Assembly (NCBI GenBank): GCA_023410875.1
Contig: JAEYPH010000064.1
Span: 1-37,068, forward strand
Origin: Bacillota bacterium
GTDB lineage: Bacteria > Bacillota > Clostridia > Christensenellales > UMGS416
Direction: 5' to 3'
Length of the DNA: 37,068 nucleotides
Shown here: positions 15,965 through 24,266 of the stretch, piece by piece
How the letters are laid out: every line of letters begins with the position of its first letter
How positions within the stretch are numbered: the stretch's first letter is position 1
Notes under the pieces: model-generated
The model's database searches: none
Seen by the model: only the letters and a program-made list of their open reading frames with translations
What the model was told of the DNA's origin: nothing
Translations under genes and position numbers: made by a program

Positions 15965-16939
15965 TTAGTTTACCCCCTGTTGAGTATCGGCACGTCTTTT
16001 GATCGGAACATAGATTTCGAGCTGATGATAACCAAGTCCTTTTTTGATTTCATCCAGCGGATATATCATGTTGCACAACGTTTGGTGCCCAGGGCGTTCA
16101 TCCAGCTCAAAACCGCTTGCCTCCACCCAGGCCTTGATGCCGCTGTATACCCGGCCATTGATGTCGTCGTCGCCATCCACCGACACCGCCGTGGCGTATA
16201 GCCCACCCTCAAATTCGATGATTTCATAAGGCGCCGTGTCCGTCTCGGTCACCCCGTCCTGGATCGCCCATATCCAAATCGTTTTGCCATCCTCATGCCA
16301 CATGAAGTCGGCGCAATCGAAGATGATCTTTTTCTCCAAATGGTGATGTGTTTGCATCCATTTGTCAAATCCGCCTTCGCCGAATATGTTGCCAAACGTG
16401 TCATAGCCCGATGAAATGGCCTTGAATTCCGGCAATCGAACCACATGCACCTCGGGCGCTTTTTTCAGTTTGTCCGTCACATCGAGCAGGCGGTTCACAG
16501 GGGAAGGGTTTCCGTTGTAGTTCACACTGACAAGTTGGCTCTCAATCTCTTTTGCTTTCGCGTACAACAGTTTCACGTCGGCTTCCCTGTTGAAGTCGGC
16601 CTGCTTGATCTGGCGAATGAACTCCAGTACGATGTCCTTGAGTTCATGCAGCAGAGCAACCTCACCGTCAATGTCATCTACCTTTTTCCCGAGCACTTCA
16701 AGGACAATCTGTGAACCGGACGAGTTGAAAATACGTTGGATATCCCGGATGCTGATGTTCAGTTTGCGCAAGATCAGAATCTGCTCCAGCCGCTTTACGG
16801 CAGCTTCATCGTACATCCTGAAAGCGTAATCCTCACTCCGGGTGCTGCCGATCAGCCCCATGTCCTCGTAGTAACGCAGCGTACGGGCGGATATGTCGTA
16901 CTGGGCCGATACATCCTTGATCTTGATAAGCTCTTGCAT
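15965..16939 (-). CDS. MerR family regulator with a C-terminal GyrI-like effector-binding domain
   Basis: A 324-residue transcription regulator. The N-terminal MerR winged helix (about 4-73) contains KIKDVSAQYDISARTLRYYE. A long coiled-coil dimerisation helix follows (about 75-130), then a linker. The C-terminal domain (about 164-316) resembles the AraC-effector/GyrI-like fold, which binds hydrophobic or cationic small molecules in BmrR-type activators (FKAISSGYDTFGNI, YEIIEFEGGLYATAVS). The start ATG has GAGGTTG upstream. The gene is preceded by its own 19-bp-spaced promoter, the geometry MerR proteins act on, so it probably autoregulates. Its only visible downstream partner is the coupled cysteine-rich gene. 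The inducer is unknown. Confidence 0.9.
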   Translation of the reverse strand: MQELIKIKDVSAQYDISARTLRYYEDMGLIGSTRSEDYAFRMYDEAAVKRLEQILILRKLNISIRDIQRIFNSSGSQIVLEVLGKKVDDIDGEVALLHELKDIVLEFIRQIKQADFNREADVKLLYAKAKEIESQLVSVNYNGNPSPVNRLLDVTDKLKKAPEVHVVRLPEFKAISSGYDTFGNIFGEGGFDKWMQTHHHLEKKIIFDCADFMWHEDGKTIWIWAIQDGVTETDTAPYEIIEFEGGLYATAVSVDGDDDINGRVYSGIKAWVEASGFELDERPGHQTLCNMIYPLDEIKKGLGYHQLEIYVPIKRRADTQQGVN

Positions 16940-16971
16940 AAAACAACCTCACACATGTTTGACTAGAGGCT

Positions 16972-17002
16972 AGCATAATCTCTTCCCCAACGGCAGAATC
17001 AA
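16972..17002 (-). promoter_or_regulatory. MerR-type promoter/operator upstream of the MerR-cysteine-rich gene pair
   Basis: On the minus strand, -35 TTGATT (16997-17002) and -10 TATGCT (16972-16977) are separated by 19 bp, the over-long spacing that MerR regulators correct by twisting DNA. Within the spacer an imperfect dyad TCTnCC-n5-GGnAGA is centred on the usual position. A perfect CTAG-AGG-CTAG palindrome lies at 16963-16973, overlapping the -10. Autoregulation is inferred. Confidence 0.55.
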
Positions 17003-17111
17003 GAGGCAAGTAATATTTTAACCTGAAAAAAACCGCCCGATTGCCAACTATTTATCTCTTCTGAGCATAGCAAAAAAGAAGAGTATACTGCAATGGTTCT
17101 CTATGTCAGTT

Positions 17112-17133
17112 CCCCTTCCCTGGGGGGAAGGGG
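17112..17133. repeat. Strong isolated hairpin in the long gap before the GH94 genes
   Basis: Nine-base arms CCCCTTCCC (17112-17120) and GGGAAGGGG (17125-17133) with a 4-base loop. It lies in the 359-bp gene-free stretch 16940-17298. That stretch holds the MerR promoter (16972-17002), a CTCTTCT/AGAAGAG dyad at 17056-17083, this hairpin, and the GH94 promoter at 17175-17204. I see no gene in it. The hairpin has the look of a dispersed intergenic palindrome; no T-run follows, so I do not call it a terminator. Confidence 0.5.
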
Positions 17134-17174
17134 CCATACGCAAAATGAAACCCGCAAGAGAGGGCATTCCCATC

Positions 17175-17204
17175 TTGGCGAGTTCTCCCTATTTGATGTA
17201 TAAT
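17175..17204 (+). promoter_or_regulatory. Promoter of the GH94 operon
   Basis: -35 TTGGCG (17175-17180), 18-bp spacer, consensus -10 TATAAT (17199-17204). Downstream in the 95-base leader is an imperfect dyad, ATGGAAGCA (from about 17213) facing TGCTTTTCCAT (to about 17248), which could be a repressor site. The ATG at 17299 has GAGGAG at 17286-17291. Confidence 0.65.
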
Positions 17205-17298
17205 CTGTCTATATGGAAGCAATTCCACATTGTAATGCTTTTCCATGTCTATTCCACTTGCCCTATGAAATATTTCGAATGGAACGAGGAGCGCTCCC

Positions 17299-20019
17299 AT
17301 GAACAACGGATGGAAATTCATCGACAGCGCGGGCAGCTTCGCGCTGGAAAACCCGCAGAACAGCAGCGATCTGTATTTCCCGCTGGCCAACGAGGGTGGC
17401 CTGATGGCCGCCATATCGCCCACGCTTACCGGCGACAGCAAAACCGGGCAGAACAGCTTTCTGCTGCAGCCGGTCAGCGCCGAGGACCTGAACGCGCTGA
17501 AGGCCGGCCGCAACTTCTGGGTATACGCGGAAGGCTTCGGGGCATGGTCGGCGGCGGGCGCCTCGGCGGCGCAGCAGGCCGCGCAGTTTGGCCCCGGCGG
17601 CGACGCCGCGCGCCTGGAGGCGGGGTTCCTGTGGCACAAGCTAACCCGGGAGAACGCGGCGCTGGGCCTGCGGGCGGAGGTCACCAGCCTGGTCCCCGTG
17701 GGCGGCGACGCGCTGGAACTGATGCGCGTGCGCCTGACCAACATTGGTCCCCAGCCCGTCACCTATACCGCCACCGCGGCGATACCGGTGTATGGCCGCT
17801 CGGCGGACAACGTGCGCGACCATCGCCATGTCACCGGCCTGTTGGGCCGCGCGCGGGTGCTGGCCGACGGCGTGGACGTGTGCCCGGCCATGACCTTCGA
17901 CGAGCGCGGCCACAAGCCCAACGCGCTGCGCTACGTGGTGCTGGCCGCCGAGGGCGACGGCAAGCTGCCCGTGGGCGTGTTTGCCGACCGGGAAGACTTC
18001 GTTGGCGAGGGCGGTTCACTGGAATGGCCCGAGGCCGTGGTGGGCAACCGCGCGCCCATGAGCAAGCCCGGCGACCGGGTGGATGGCTTTGAGACCGTGG
18101 GCGCGCCGCGCTTCGCTGCCAAAACGCTGCAGCCGGGTCACAGCGCCGAATACATCGTCGCCATGACCGTAGCGGCTGATGATGCTGCTGTGGAGCGGGC
18201 GCGCGGGGCTTTGAGCTCCGCAGCGTTCCAGCGGCACTTTGAGGATACGGAAGCCTTCTGGGCGGCCAAGCTGGGCAAGACCGCCTTCCATAGCGGTGAC
18301 GCCGACTTCGACCGCTGGATGCGCTGGGTCACGCTGCAGCCGGTGCTGCGGCGCATCTACGGCTGCTCCTTCCTGCCGCACCACGACTACGGCAAAGGCG
18401 GGCGCGGCTGGCGCGACCTGTGGCAGGATTGCCTGGCGCTGCTGGTGCTGGAGCCGGAGACCGCTCGGGACCAGCTGTGGAACAACTTCGGCGGCGTGCG
18501 CATGGATGGCACCAACGCCACGATCATTGGCAGCAAGCCCGGCGAATTCATCGCCGACCGCAACAACATCAGCCGCGTGTGGAGCGACCACGGCGCGTGG
18601 CCGCTGTTCACGACGCTGCTGTATGTGGACAACACCGGCGACACCGGTTTCCTCTTTGCGAAGCAGACCTATTTCAAGGACCGGCTGACCATGCGCTCCC
18701 GCGAGGTGGACGAGCGCTGGGCGCCGGAGCAAGGCAACCGGGTGCGCACCGCAGCGGGCGATGTGTACGAGGGTACGGTGCTGGAGCACCTGCTGCTGCA
18801 AAACGCCACGGCGTTCTTCAACGTGGGCGACCACGGCAACATCCGCCTGGAGAACGCCGACTGGAACGACGCGCTGGATATGGCCTGGGACAAGGGCGAG
18901 ACCGTGGCGTTCACATCGTTCTATGCCGGCAACCTGTTGAGCCTGGCGGCGCTGCTGCGGGAGCTCAGGGCACGGGGCGTGGCCACGGTGGAGGTAGCCG
19001 CCGAGATGGCGCAGCTCTTCGACACGCTGGGCGAGGCCGTGGACTATGCCTGCCCCGCCGCCAAGCGCGCCCGGCTGGCCGCCTACTATGCCCAGACGCG
19101 ACACGCGCTCAGCGGCGAGCGGGCGGCGCTGGACACCGCCGCGCTGGCCGATGATCTGGAGAAGAAGGGACGCCAGCTCAGCGAGCACATCCGCAGCCAT
19201 GAGTGGCTGACCGTGGGCGATAGCGGCTGGTTCAACGGCTACTACGACAACGCCGGCCTACCGCTGGAAGGCCCGCGGACCGACCACACGCGCATGACGC
19301 TGACCGGCCAGGTGTTCGCGCTGATGATGGGCGTAGCCAGCGAGGAGCAGGTGACCCAGGCGGCGGCCAGTGTGCGGCAGAACTTGCGGGACCCGCAGCT
19401 GGGCGGCTACCGGCTCAACACCGATTTCCACGAGGTCAAGCTGGACATGGGCCGCTGCTTCGGCTTTGCCTATGGGCACAAGGAGAACGGCGCGGTCTTC
19501 AGCCACATGGCCGTCATGTACGCCAGCGCTCTGTACCGCCGGGGCAGGGCCGCCGACGGCTGGGATGTGCTGGGCAGCCTGTACGCGCTGAGCGCCGACT
19601 TTGAGCGCGCCCGCATCTATCCCGGCATTCCGGAATACTTCAACCCCAAAGGCCGGGGCCTGTATCACTACCTGACCGGTTCGGCCAGCTGGTATCTGCT
19701 GGTGATGCTGGGTGACGTGTACGGCGTGCGCGGCCACATGGGCGACCTGGCGCTGCAGCCGGCGCTGCTGGCGTCGCAGTTCGATGCCGACGGCCGCGCG
19801 GCGGTGGACACGATGTTTGCTGGGCGCGCGCTGCGGGTGGTATATCACAATCCGCAGCGGCTGGATGCAGGCCAGTACGTTGTGGGCGCGGTGACGCTGG
19901 ACGGCGCGCCGCTGGCCGTGGATGCCGATGACGTCGTGATTCCCCGACTGGCGCTGACGGCGCTGGACGCGGCGGAGCGCCATACGCTCCGCATCGAACT
20001 CATTTCCAAGAACGTTTGA
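17299..20019 (+). CDS. GH94 family glycoside phosphorylase (cellobiose phosphorylase-like)
   Basis: A 906-residue cytoplasmic GH94 (formerly GT36) enzyme. The family splits beta-glucosidic bonds with inorganic phosphate, giving alpha-glucose 1-phosphate. The N-terminal beta-sandwich contains PLANEGGLMAAISPTL and GQNSFLLQPVSAEDL. The central (alpha/alpha)6 barrel carries GRGWRDLWQDCLALL and the catalytic ENADWNDALDMAW, where DWND is at 521-524 and D524 aligns with the general acid. Other blocks are GWFNGYYDNAG and GHKENGAVFSHMAVMYASAL near the phosphate site. The length exceeds that of classical cellobiose phosphorylase (about 810). It is followed after 10 bases by a second GH94 gene. No transporter or hydrolase is adjacent, so the substrate cannot be fixed from context; cellobiose, laminaribiose or sophorose oligomers are all possible. 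Confidence 0.87.
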   Translation: MNNGWKFIDSAGSFALENPQNSSDLYFPLANEGGLMAAISPTLTGDSKTGQNSFLLQPVSAEDLNALKAGRNFWVYAEGFGAWSAAGASAAQQAAQFGPGGDAARLEAGFLWHKLTRENAALGLRAEVTSLVPVGGDALELMRVRLTNIGPQPVTYTATAAIPVYGRSADNVRDHRHVTGLLGRARVLADGVDVCPAMTFDERGHKPNALRYVVLAAEGDGKLPVGVFADREDFVGEGGSLEWPEAVVGNRAPMSKPGDRVDGFETVGAPRFAAKTLQPGHSAEYIVAMTVAADDAAVERARGALSSAAFQRHFEDTEAFWAAKLGKTAFHSGDADFDRWMRWVTLQPVLRRIYGCSFLPHHDYGKGGRGWRDLWQDCLALLVLEPETARDQLWNNFGGVRMDGTNATIIGSKPGEFIADRNNISRVWSDHGAWPLFTTLLYVDNTGDTGFLFAKQTYFKDRLTMRSREVDERWAPEQGNRVRTAAGDVYEGTVLEHLLLQNATAFFNVGDHGNIRLENADWNDALDMAWDKGETVAFTSFYAGNLLSLAALLRELRARGVATVEVAAEMAQLFDTLGEAVDYACPAAKRARLAAYYAQTRHALSGERAALDTAALADDLEKKGRQLSEHIRSHEWLTVGDSGWFNGYYDNAGLPLEGPRTDHTRMTLTGQVFALMMGVASEEQVTQAAASVRQNLRDPQLGGYRLNTDFHEVKLDMGRCFGFAYGHKENGAVFSHMAVMYASALYRRGRAADGWDVLGSLYALSADFERARIYPGIPEYFNPKGRGLYHYLTGSASWYLLVMLGDVYGVRGHMGDLALQPALLASQFDADGRAAVDTMFAGRALRVVYHNPQRLDAGQYVVGAVTLDGAPLAVDADDVVIPRLALTALDAAERHTLRIELISKNV

Positions 20020-20029
20020 GGAGGCCCTT

Positions 20030-23000
20030 ATGACCGTTCGCTATTCCTTCGCCGACAGCAATGCCTTCGTGATCCAAGGCTACGACAAGGCCAAGACCTT
20101 TGCCAGCTTCCTGCCGGGCATCGCCGGGCTGGACGGCATCCCCATGTGGTCGTTTTACGTGAACCGCGGCCAGGCCATGGGCAGCTTCGGCGTGCGCGAC
20201 AAGAACGGCGCTATCATGGAGTTTTTCCCGGCCAACATCCTGTGCCGCCATGTGGAGCGCCAGGGTTTTCGCACCTTCGTGCGGATGGGCAGTGCCATCC
20301 ATGAGGTATTTTCTTCCACCAGCGCCGACGACGTGACCCGCACGATGACCGTGGAGGCCAACCGCATCGCCGTGGGCGAGGAGAACCGCACGCTGGGCCT
20401 TCGGGTGAGGGCCAGCTATTTCACATTGCCCCATGAGGACATCGCCGCCATCGTGCGCAAGGTCGTCATCGAGCCGATGGACGGTGCGCCCAAAGAGTTC
20501 GAGCTGCTGGACGGCTTGCCGCAGATACTGCCCTACGGCGTGGGCAACGGCGACTTCCAGGCCATGGCCAACCTGATGCGCTCGTGGTTCGACGTGTTCA
20601 ACACGGAAAACCGCATCCCGTTCTACAAGGTGCGCGCCTCCACGGCGGATTCGGTGGAGATCTCCGAGGTCAACCAGGGCAACTTCTATCTGAGCTTTTC
20701 CACGCAGAGCGGCGGCCTGATCCCGCCGGTCTACGACATGGACGTGATCTTTGGCGCCAACACGGCCTTGAGCGCCCCCGACGGCTGGCAGGGTTCCGCC
20801 GATACGCTGCACACCCGGCCCCAGGTGCCCCAGAACAAGGTCAGCGGCGGTTTCTCCGGCGTCACGGTGCGCCTGGAGGATTCCTTCACGCTGTACAGCG
20901 TCATCGGCCACGCCGACAACCCCCGGCGCATCAACGCCAAGACCGCAGCCTTCACGCCCGAGGCCATGGAGCGCGCCGAGGCGCGGGCTGTGGAGCTCGT
21001 GGAAACGCTGCTAGCCGACGTGGCCACCCGCACGGCCAACCCGCTCTTTGACCGCTACGTGGGCCAGTGCCATCTGGACAACCTGCTGCGCGGCGGGCGC
21101 CCGCTGATCTTCGACGCCGACGGCGGCAAGCACGTCTACCACGTCTACTCCCGCAAGCATGGAGACACCGAGCGGGAGTACAACTTTTTCTCGCTGGAGC
21201 CGGCCTTCTATAGCCAAGGCAACGGCAACTACCGCGACGTGTGCCAGAACCGCCGCAATGACGTGCTGCTGAACCCCGAAGTCGGCAGCTTCAACATGCG
21301 CCACTTCCTAAGCCTGATACAGGCCGACGGCTACAACCCGCTGCAGGTGAAGGGCTGTCTCTTTACATTGAAGCCCGACGCGCTGGAAGGCGTGCTGGCC
21401 CAGGCCCCCGGCCTGCGGGCGGAACTCGCCAAGCTGCTGAGCGGGCCCTATACGCCGGGGCAGCTGATGACGCTGCTGCACCGCGCGCCGAGCGCTCTGG
21501 CCGTGCCCGCGGAGCAGCTGCTGCGCGCTGCGCTCTCGCAATCGGAGCAGACCTTCGAGGCCGAGTTTGGCGAGGGCTATTGGAGCGACCACTGGACCTA
21601 TCTGATGGACCTGGTGGATACGTATCTGACTGTGTACCCCGACCATGAGGAGGCCTTCCTCTTCGACGAGGGCGGCTATCGCTTCTTCCACAGCCCGGTG
21701 CATGTGCTGCCCAGGGCGGACAAATACGTGCTGTCCGGCGACCGCGTGCGTCAGGTGGGTGCGCTGCAGGAGCCCCACGACCACAACGCGCTGCGCAAGA
21801 CCGCTTGGCTACGCACGGAAGGCGGCAACGGGGGCATCTACGAAACCACGCTGTTTGCCAAACTTTTGAGCCTGGCGCTGATGAAGTTCGTGAACCTGGA
21901 CCCCGAGGGCATGGGTGTGGAGATGGAGGGCGGCCGCCCCGGCTGGAACGATGCGCTCAACGGCCTGCCCGGCGTGTTCGGCAGTGGCCTGGGCGAGACG
22001 GCGGAGTTGCTGCGTCTCGCGGATTTCCTGGCCGCGGCCAGCCGGCACGGGCGTGAGGTGGCGCTGTTCGCCGAGGCGGCGGACCTGCTGGCGGGCGTGC
22101 TGCCCCTGGCGCGGGCTAGCCTGCGCGGCGAGCTCAATGGCTTTGACTATTGGGACAAGGTGAACGCGTTGAAGGAGGCCTACCGCGAGGCCATCCGCGC
22201 CGGCATCGGCGGCGGGGAGCGCGTCTTAACCGCCGCACAGCTCCAGGACGCCGCCGATATCATGGCGGCCAAGCTGCGCGCAGGTCTCGCCAAGGCCCAG
22301 ACTCTGGGCGATGGGGTGATCCCGACGTTCTTCACCTTCGAGGCCACCGCCTGGCAGCAGGCTGGCCGGCGCAACCCGGTAAACGGCTACCCGTGCGTGG
22401 CGGTGCAGGGCTTCCGGGCGCAGCCGCTGCCGGCCTTCCTGGAAGGCCCGGCCCGCCTGCTCAAGACCGTAAGTGACACCGCCGAAGCCCAATCGCTCTA
22501 CGAGGGTGTGAAAGCCAGCGAGCTTTACGACAAGGCGCTGGGCATGTATCAGACGTCGGTATCGCTGGAGGACACGCCCCACGACATCGGCCGCCTGCGG
22601 GCCTTCACCGCCGGCTGGCTGGAGCGCGAGTCCATCTTCCTGCACATGGAGTACAAGTTCCTCTACGCGATGCTTAAGAGCGGCCTCTACGAGTCCTTCT
22701 TCCACGACATCCGCATGGCGCTGATCCCCTTTTTGGACCCGGCGGTGTACGGCCGCAGCACGCTGGAGAATTCGTCCTTCCTGGCCAGCTCCGCCAACCC
22801 GGACCCGGCCAACCATGGCCGCGGCTTCGTGGCGCGGCTGACCGGCTCCACCGCCGAAATGCTCAGCATGTGGTTTGCGATGATGGCCGGGCATCGGCCC
22901 TTCGCCGCCCAAGGCGATGAGCTGACGCTGACGCTGCGGCCCATCCTGCCGGCTTGGCTGTTCGATGAGGCAGGGGAGGCGGGCTTCCGCTTCCTGGGCC

Positions 23001-23191
23001 ACACCGAGGTCATCTACCGCAACGCCGCCAAGCGGGACACCTTCGGCGCCGATGGCGTGGGCCCGGTGCGCTACACGTTGTGGAGCAAGGATGGCAACAG
23101 AACAGTGGTGCAGGGCGCTAGCTTAAACGACGCTCTAGCGCGGGCAGTGCGCGGCGGCAAATACGCGCGCATCATCGTGGATCTGGAATAA
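20030..23191 (+). CDS. GH94 phosphorylase, resembles 1,2-beta-oligoglucan phosphorylase
   Basis: A 1053-residue GH94 enzyme. Its N-terminal blocks (YDKAKTFASFLPGIAG, IPMWSFYVNRGQ, FGVRDKNGAIMEFFPAN) and its catalytic block GRPGWNDALNGLPGVFGS, with D641 as general acid, resemble the 1,2-beta-oligoglucan (sophoro-oligosaccharide) phosphorylases of Listeria and Lachnoclostridium as I remember them. Those enzymes are also about 1100 residues. Other conserved stretches are KHVYHVYSRKHGDTEREYN and LENSSFLASSANPDP. The Shine-Dalgarno GAGGAGG directly precedes the ATG, and the gap to the first GH94 gene is only 10 bases, so they form one operon. There is no signal peptide. The specificity is an inference from resemblance; a search against characterised GH94 sequences would decide. 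Confidence 0.85.
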   Translation: MTVRYSFADSNAFVIQGYDKAKTFASFLPGIAGLDGIPMWSFYVNRGQAMGSFGVRDKNGAIMEFFPANILCRHVERQGFRTFVRMGSAIHEVFSSTSADDVTRTMTVEANRIAVGEENRTLGLRVRASYFTLPHEDIAAIVRKVVIEPMDGAPKEFELLDGLPQILPYGVGNGDFQAMANLMRSWFDVFNTENRIPFYKVRASTADSVEISEVNQGNFYLSFSTQSGGLIPPVYDMDVIFGANTALSAPDGWQGSADTLHTRPQVPQNKVSGGFSGVTVRLEDSFTLYSVIGHADNPRRINAKTAAFTPEAMERAEARAVELVETLLADVATRTANPLFDRYVGQCHLDNLLRGGRPLIFDADGGKHVYHVYSRKHGDTEREYNFFSLEPAFYSQGNGNYRDVCQNRRNDVLLNPEVGSFNMRHFLSLIQADGYNPLQVKGCLFTLKPDALEGVLAQAPGLRAELAKLLSGPYTPGQLMTLLHRAPSALAVPAEQLLRAALSQSEQTFEAEFGEGYWSDHWTYLMDLVDTYLTVYPDHEEAFLFDEGGYRFFHSPVHVLPRADKYVLSGDRVRQVGALQEPHDHNALRKTAWLRTEGGNGGIYETTLFAKLLSLALMKFVNLDPEGMGVEMEGGRPGWNDALNGLPGVFGSGLGETAELLRLADFLAAASRHGREVALFAEAADLLAGVLPLARASLRGELNGFDYWDKVNALKEAYREAIRAGIGGGERVLTAAQLQDAADIMAAKLRAGLAKAQTLGDGVIPTFFTFEATAWQQAGRRNPVNGYPCVAVQGFRAQPLPAFLEGPARLLKTVSDTAEAQSLYEGVKASELYDKALGMYQTSVSLEDTPHDIGRLRAFTAGWLERESIFLHMEYKFLYAMLKSGLYESFFHDIRMALIPFLDPAVYGRSTLENSSFLASSANPDPANHGRGFVARLTGSTAEMLSMWFAMMAGHRPFAAQGDELTLTLRPILPAWLFDEAGEAGFRFLGHTEVIYRNAAKRDTFGADGVGPVRYTLWSKDGNRTVVQGASLNDALARAVRGGKYARIIVDLE

Positions 23192-23226
23192 TTTGAGTTT
23201 TCGCCAGCGATGCTGCGCGCCTGCGT

Positions 23227-24222
23227 TCAGATGAACGGTCTGCGGTCCAGCACGTTCTTCCATGGGCGCGTGGCGCGCAGCTCGCCGGGCAGCGCCATCT
23301 GCAATTCGGATACCGCGCACATCGCACCAAACAGCATGTGCAGATCGTTCCAACCGTCGTCGTCCTCGGGCAGGGCATCCAGATATGCCAGGTACCCCTG
23401 GGCGAACTCCGCCAGGCAGACCTGCACCTCATCGAAGCGGTGCGTGGTTTGCCGGGCGGCGCGGTTCAGGCAGAACACCCAGTCGATCTCCATGAAGCCC
23501 ACCATGCGCCCGAAGGGCAGCGTCATTTCATTTTCTTTGTACATTTCGATGCACGTATCAATGAGACGGTCTGGGTAGGGGAAGGGCCGCTTGGCGTATG
23601 CGTGGTTGAAGAGGTAATGGAACCAGCCGCACATATGATGGGCCGGCGGCTTTTTGCCGGTCTGGATGGCCCCGCGCAGGCTCATGCCGTATTCGGGGTC
23701 GCAGTTCACCCGCAGCCAGTCGAAATACCAATCCTGCCATTGCAGCGTGGCCATGCCTGTGGTCAGCATCGCCGCGTACAGCCCGGCGCCTTGATGGGAT
23801 TGCGGCCATGGGTTGCCCACCCAATCCAGGCTGCCCAGCTTCTCGTACAGCGCGTCCTTGCACAGGAAGGGCTCCAGCGCCCGCAGCGGATGGTCCGGCA
23901 GCGCGTCAAAGAGCTCCAGCGCGGCCACGCAATGGGCGGTCGTGTGAATGGGGTGGTGCGTGGGTTCCTGGAATAGCCCCGTTTCCGGTTTCTGCAGGCT
24001 GCGCAGAGCGGCGACGCATGCCTGTCGCTGTGCCACATCGCCGGGGAACGCACCGATGGTATACAGGATGTTGGCCGCGTCGGCGCAGCCGTATTCGTTG
24101 ATGCCCAGAGCGCGGGTGCCCTGTTCGTCCTGCCACAGCCACCGCGCATAGGTTCCGTTCCCCAGGGCGTGGCTTTGCACGGTGCGGCGGGCCTTCTCCG
24201 CCAAGCCGTCGATGTACCACAT
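23227..24222 (-). CDS. Unknown protein, helix-rich, (alpha/alpha)-toroid-like
   Basis: I do not recognise a named family. The 331 residues are almost entirely predicted helix with regularly spaced aromatic/His motifs: EYGCADAANILYTIG, HPIHTTAHCVAALELFDAL, HHMCGWFHYLFNHAYAK and EIDWVFCLNRAARQT. They recall the inner helices of (alpha/alpha)-toroid folds (terpenoid cyclase/prenyltransferase or six-hairpin glycosidases). It is rich in Trp and has no signal peptide or membrane segment. The ATG has GGGAGG 10 bases upstream. It is the last of a minus-strand run after DUF1835 (44-base gap) and converges on the GH94 operon. A sugar-related role is possible because of the fold and the neighbour, but nothing shows it directly. 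Confidence 0.75.
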   Translation of the reverse strand: MWYIDGLAEKARRTVQSHALGNGTYARWLWQDEQGTRALGINEYGCADAANILYTIGAFPGDVAQRQACVAALRSLQKPETGLFQEPTHHPIHTTAHCVAALELFDALPDHPLRALEPFLCKDALYEKLGSLDWVGNPWPQSHQGAGLYAAMLTTGMATLQWQDWYFDWLRVNCDPEYGMSLRGAIQTGKKPPAHHMCGWFHYLFNHAYAKRPFPYPDRLIDTCIEMYKENEMTLPFGRMVGFMEIDWVFCLNRAARQTTHRFDEVQVCLAEFAQGYLAYLDALPEDDDGWNDLHMLFGAMCAVSELQMALPGELRATRPWKNVLDRRPFI

Positions 24223-24266
24223 GACGCCTGCACCTCCCGCATAGATTGTTCCGCCGGCCTACACGG

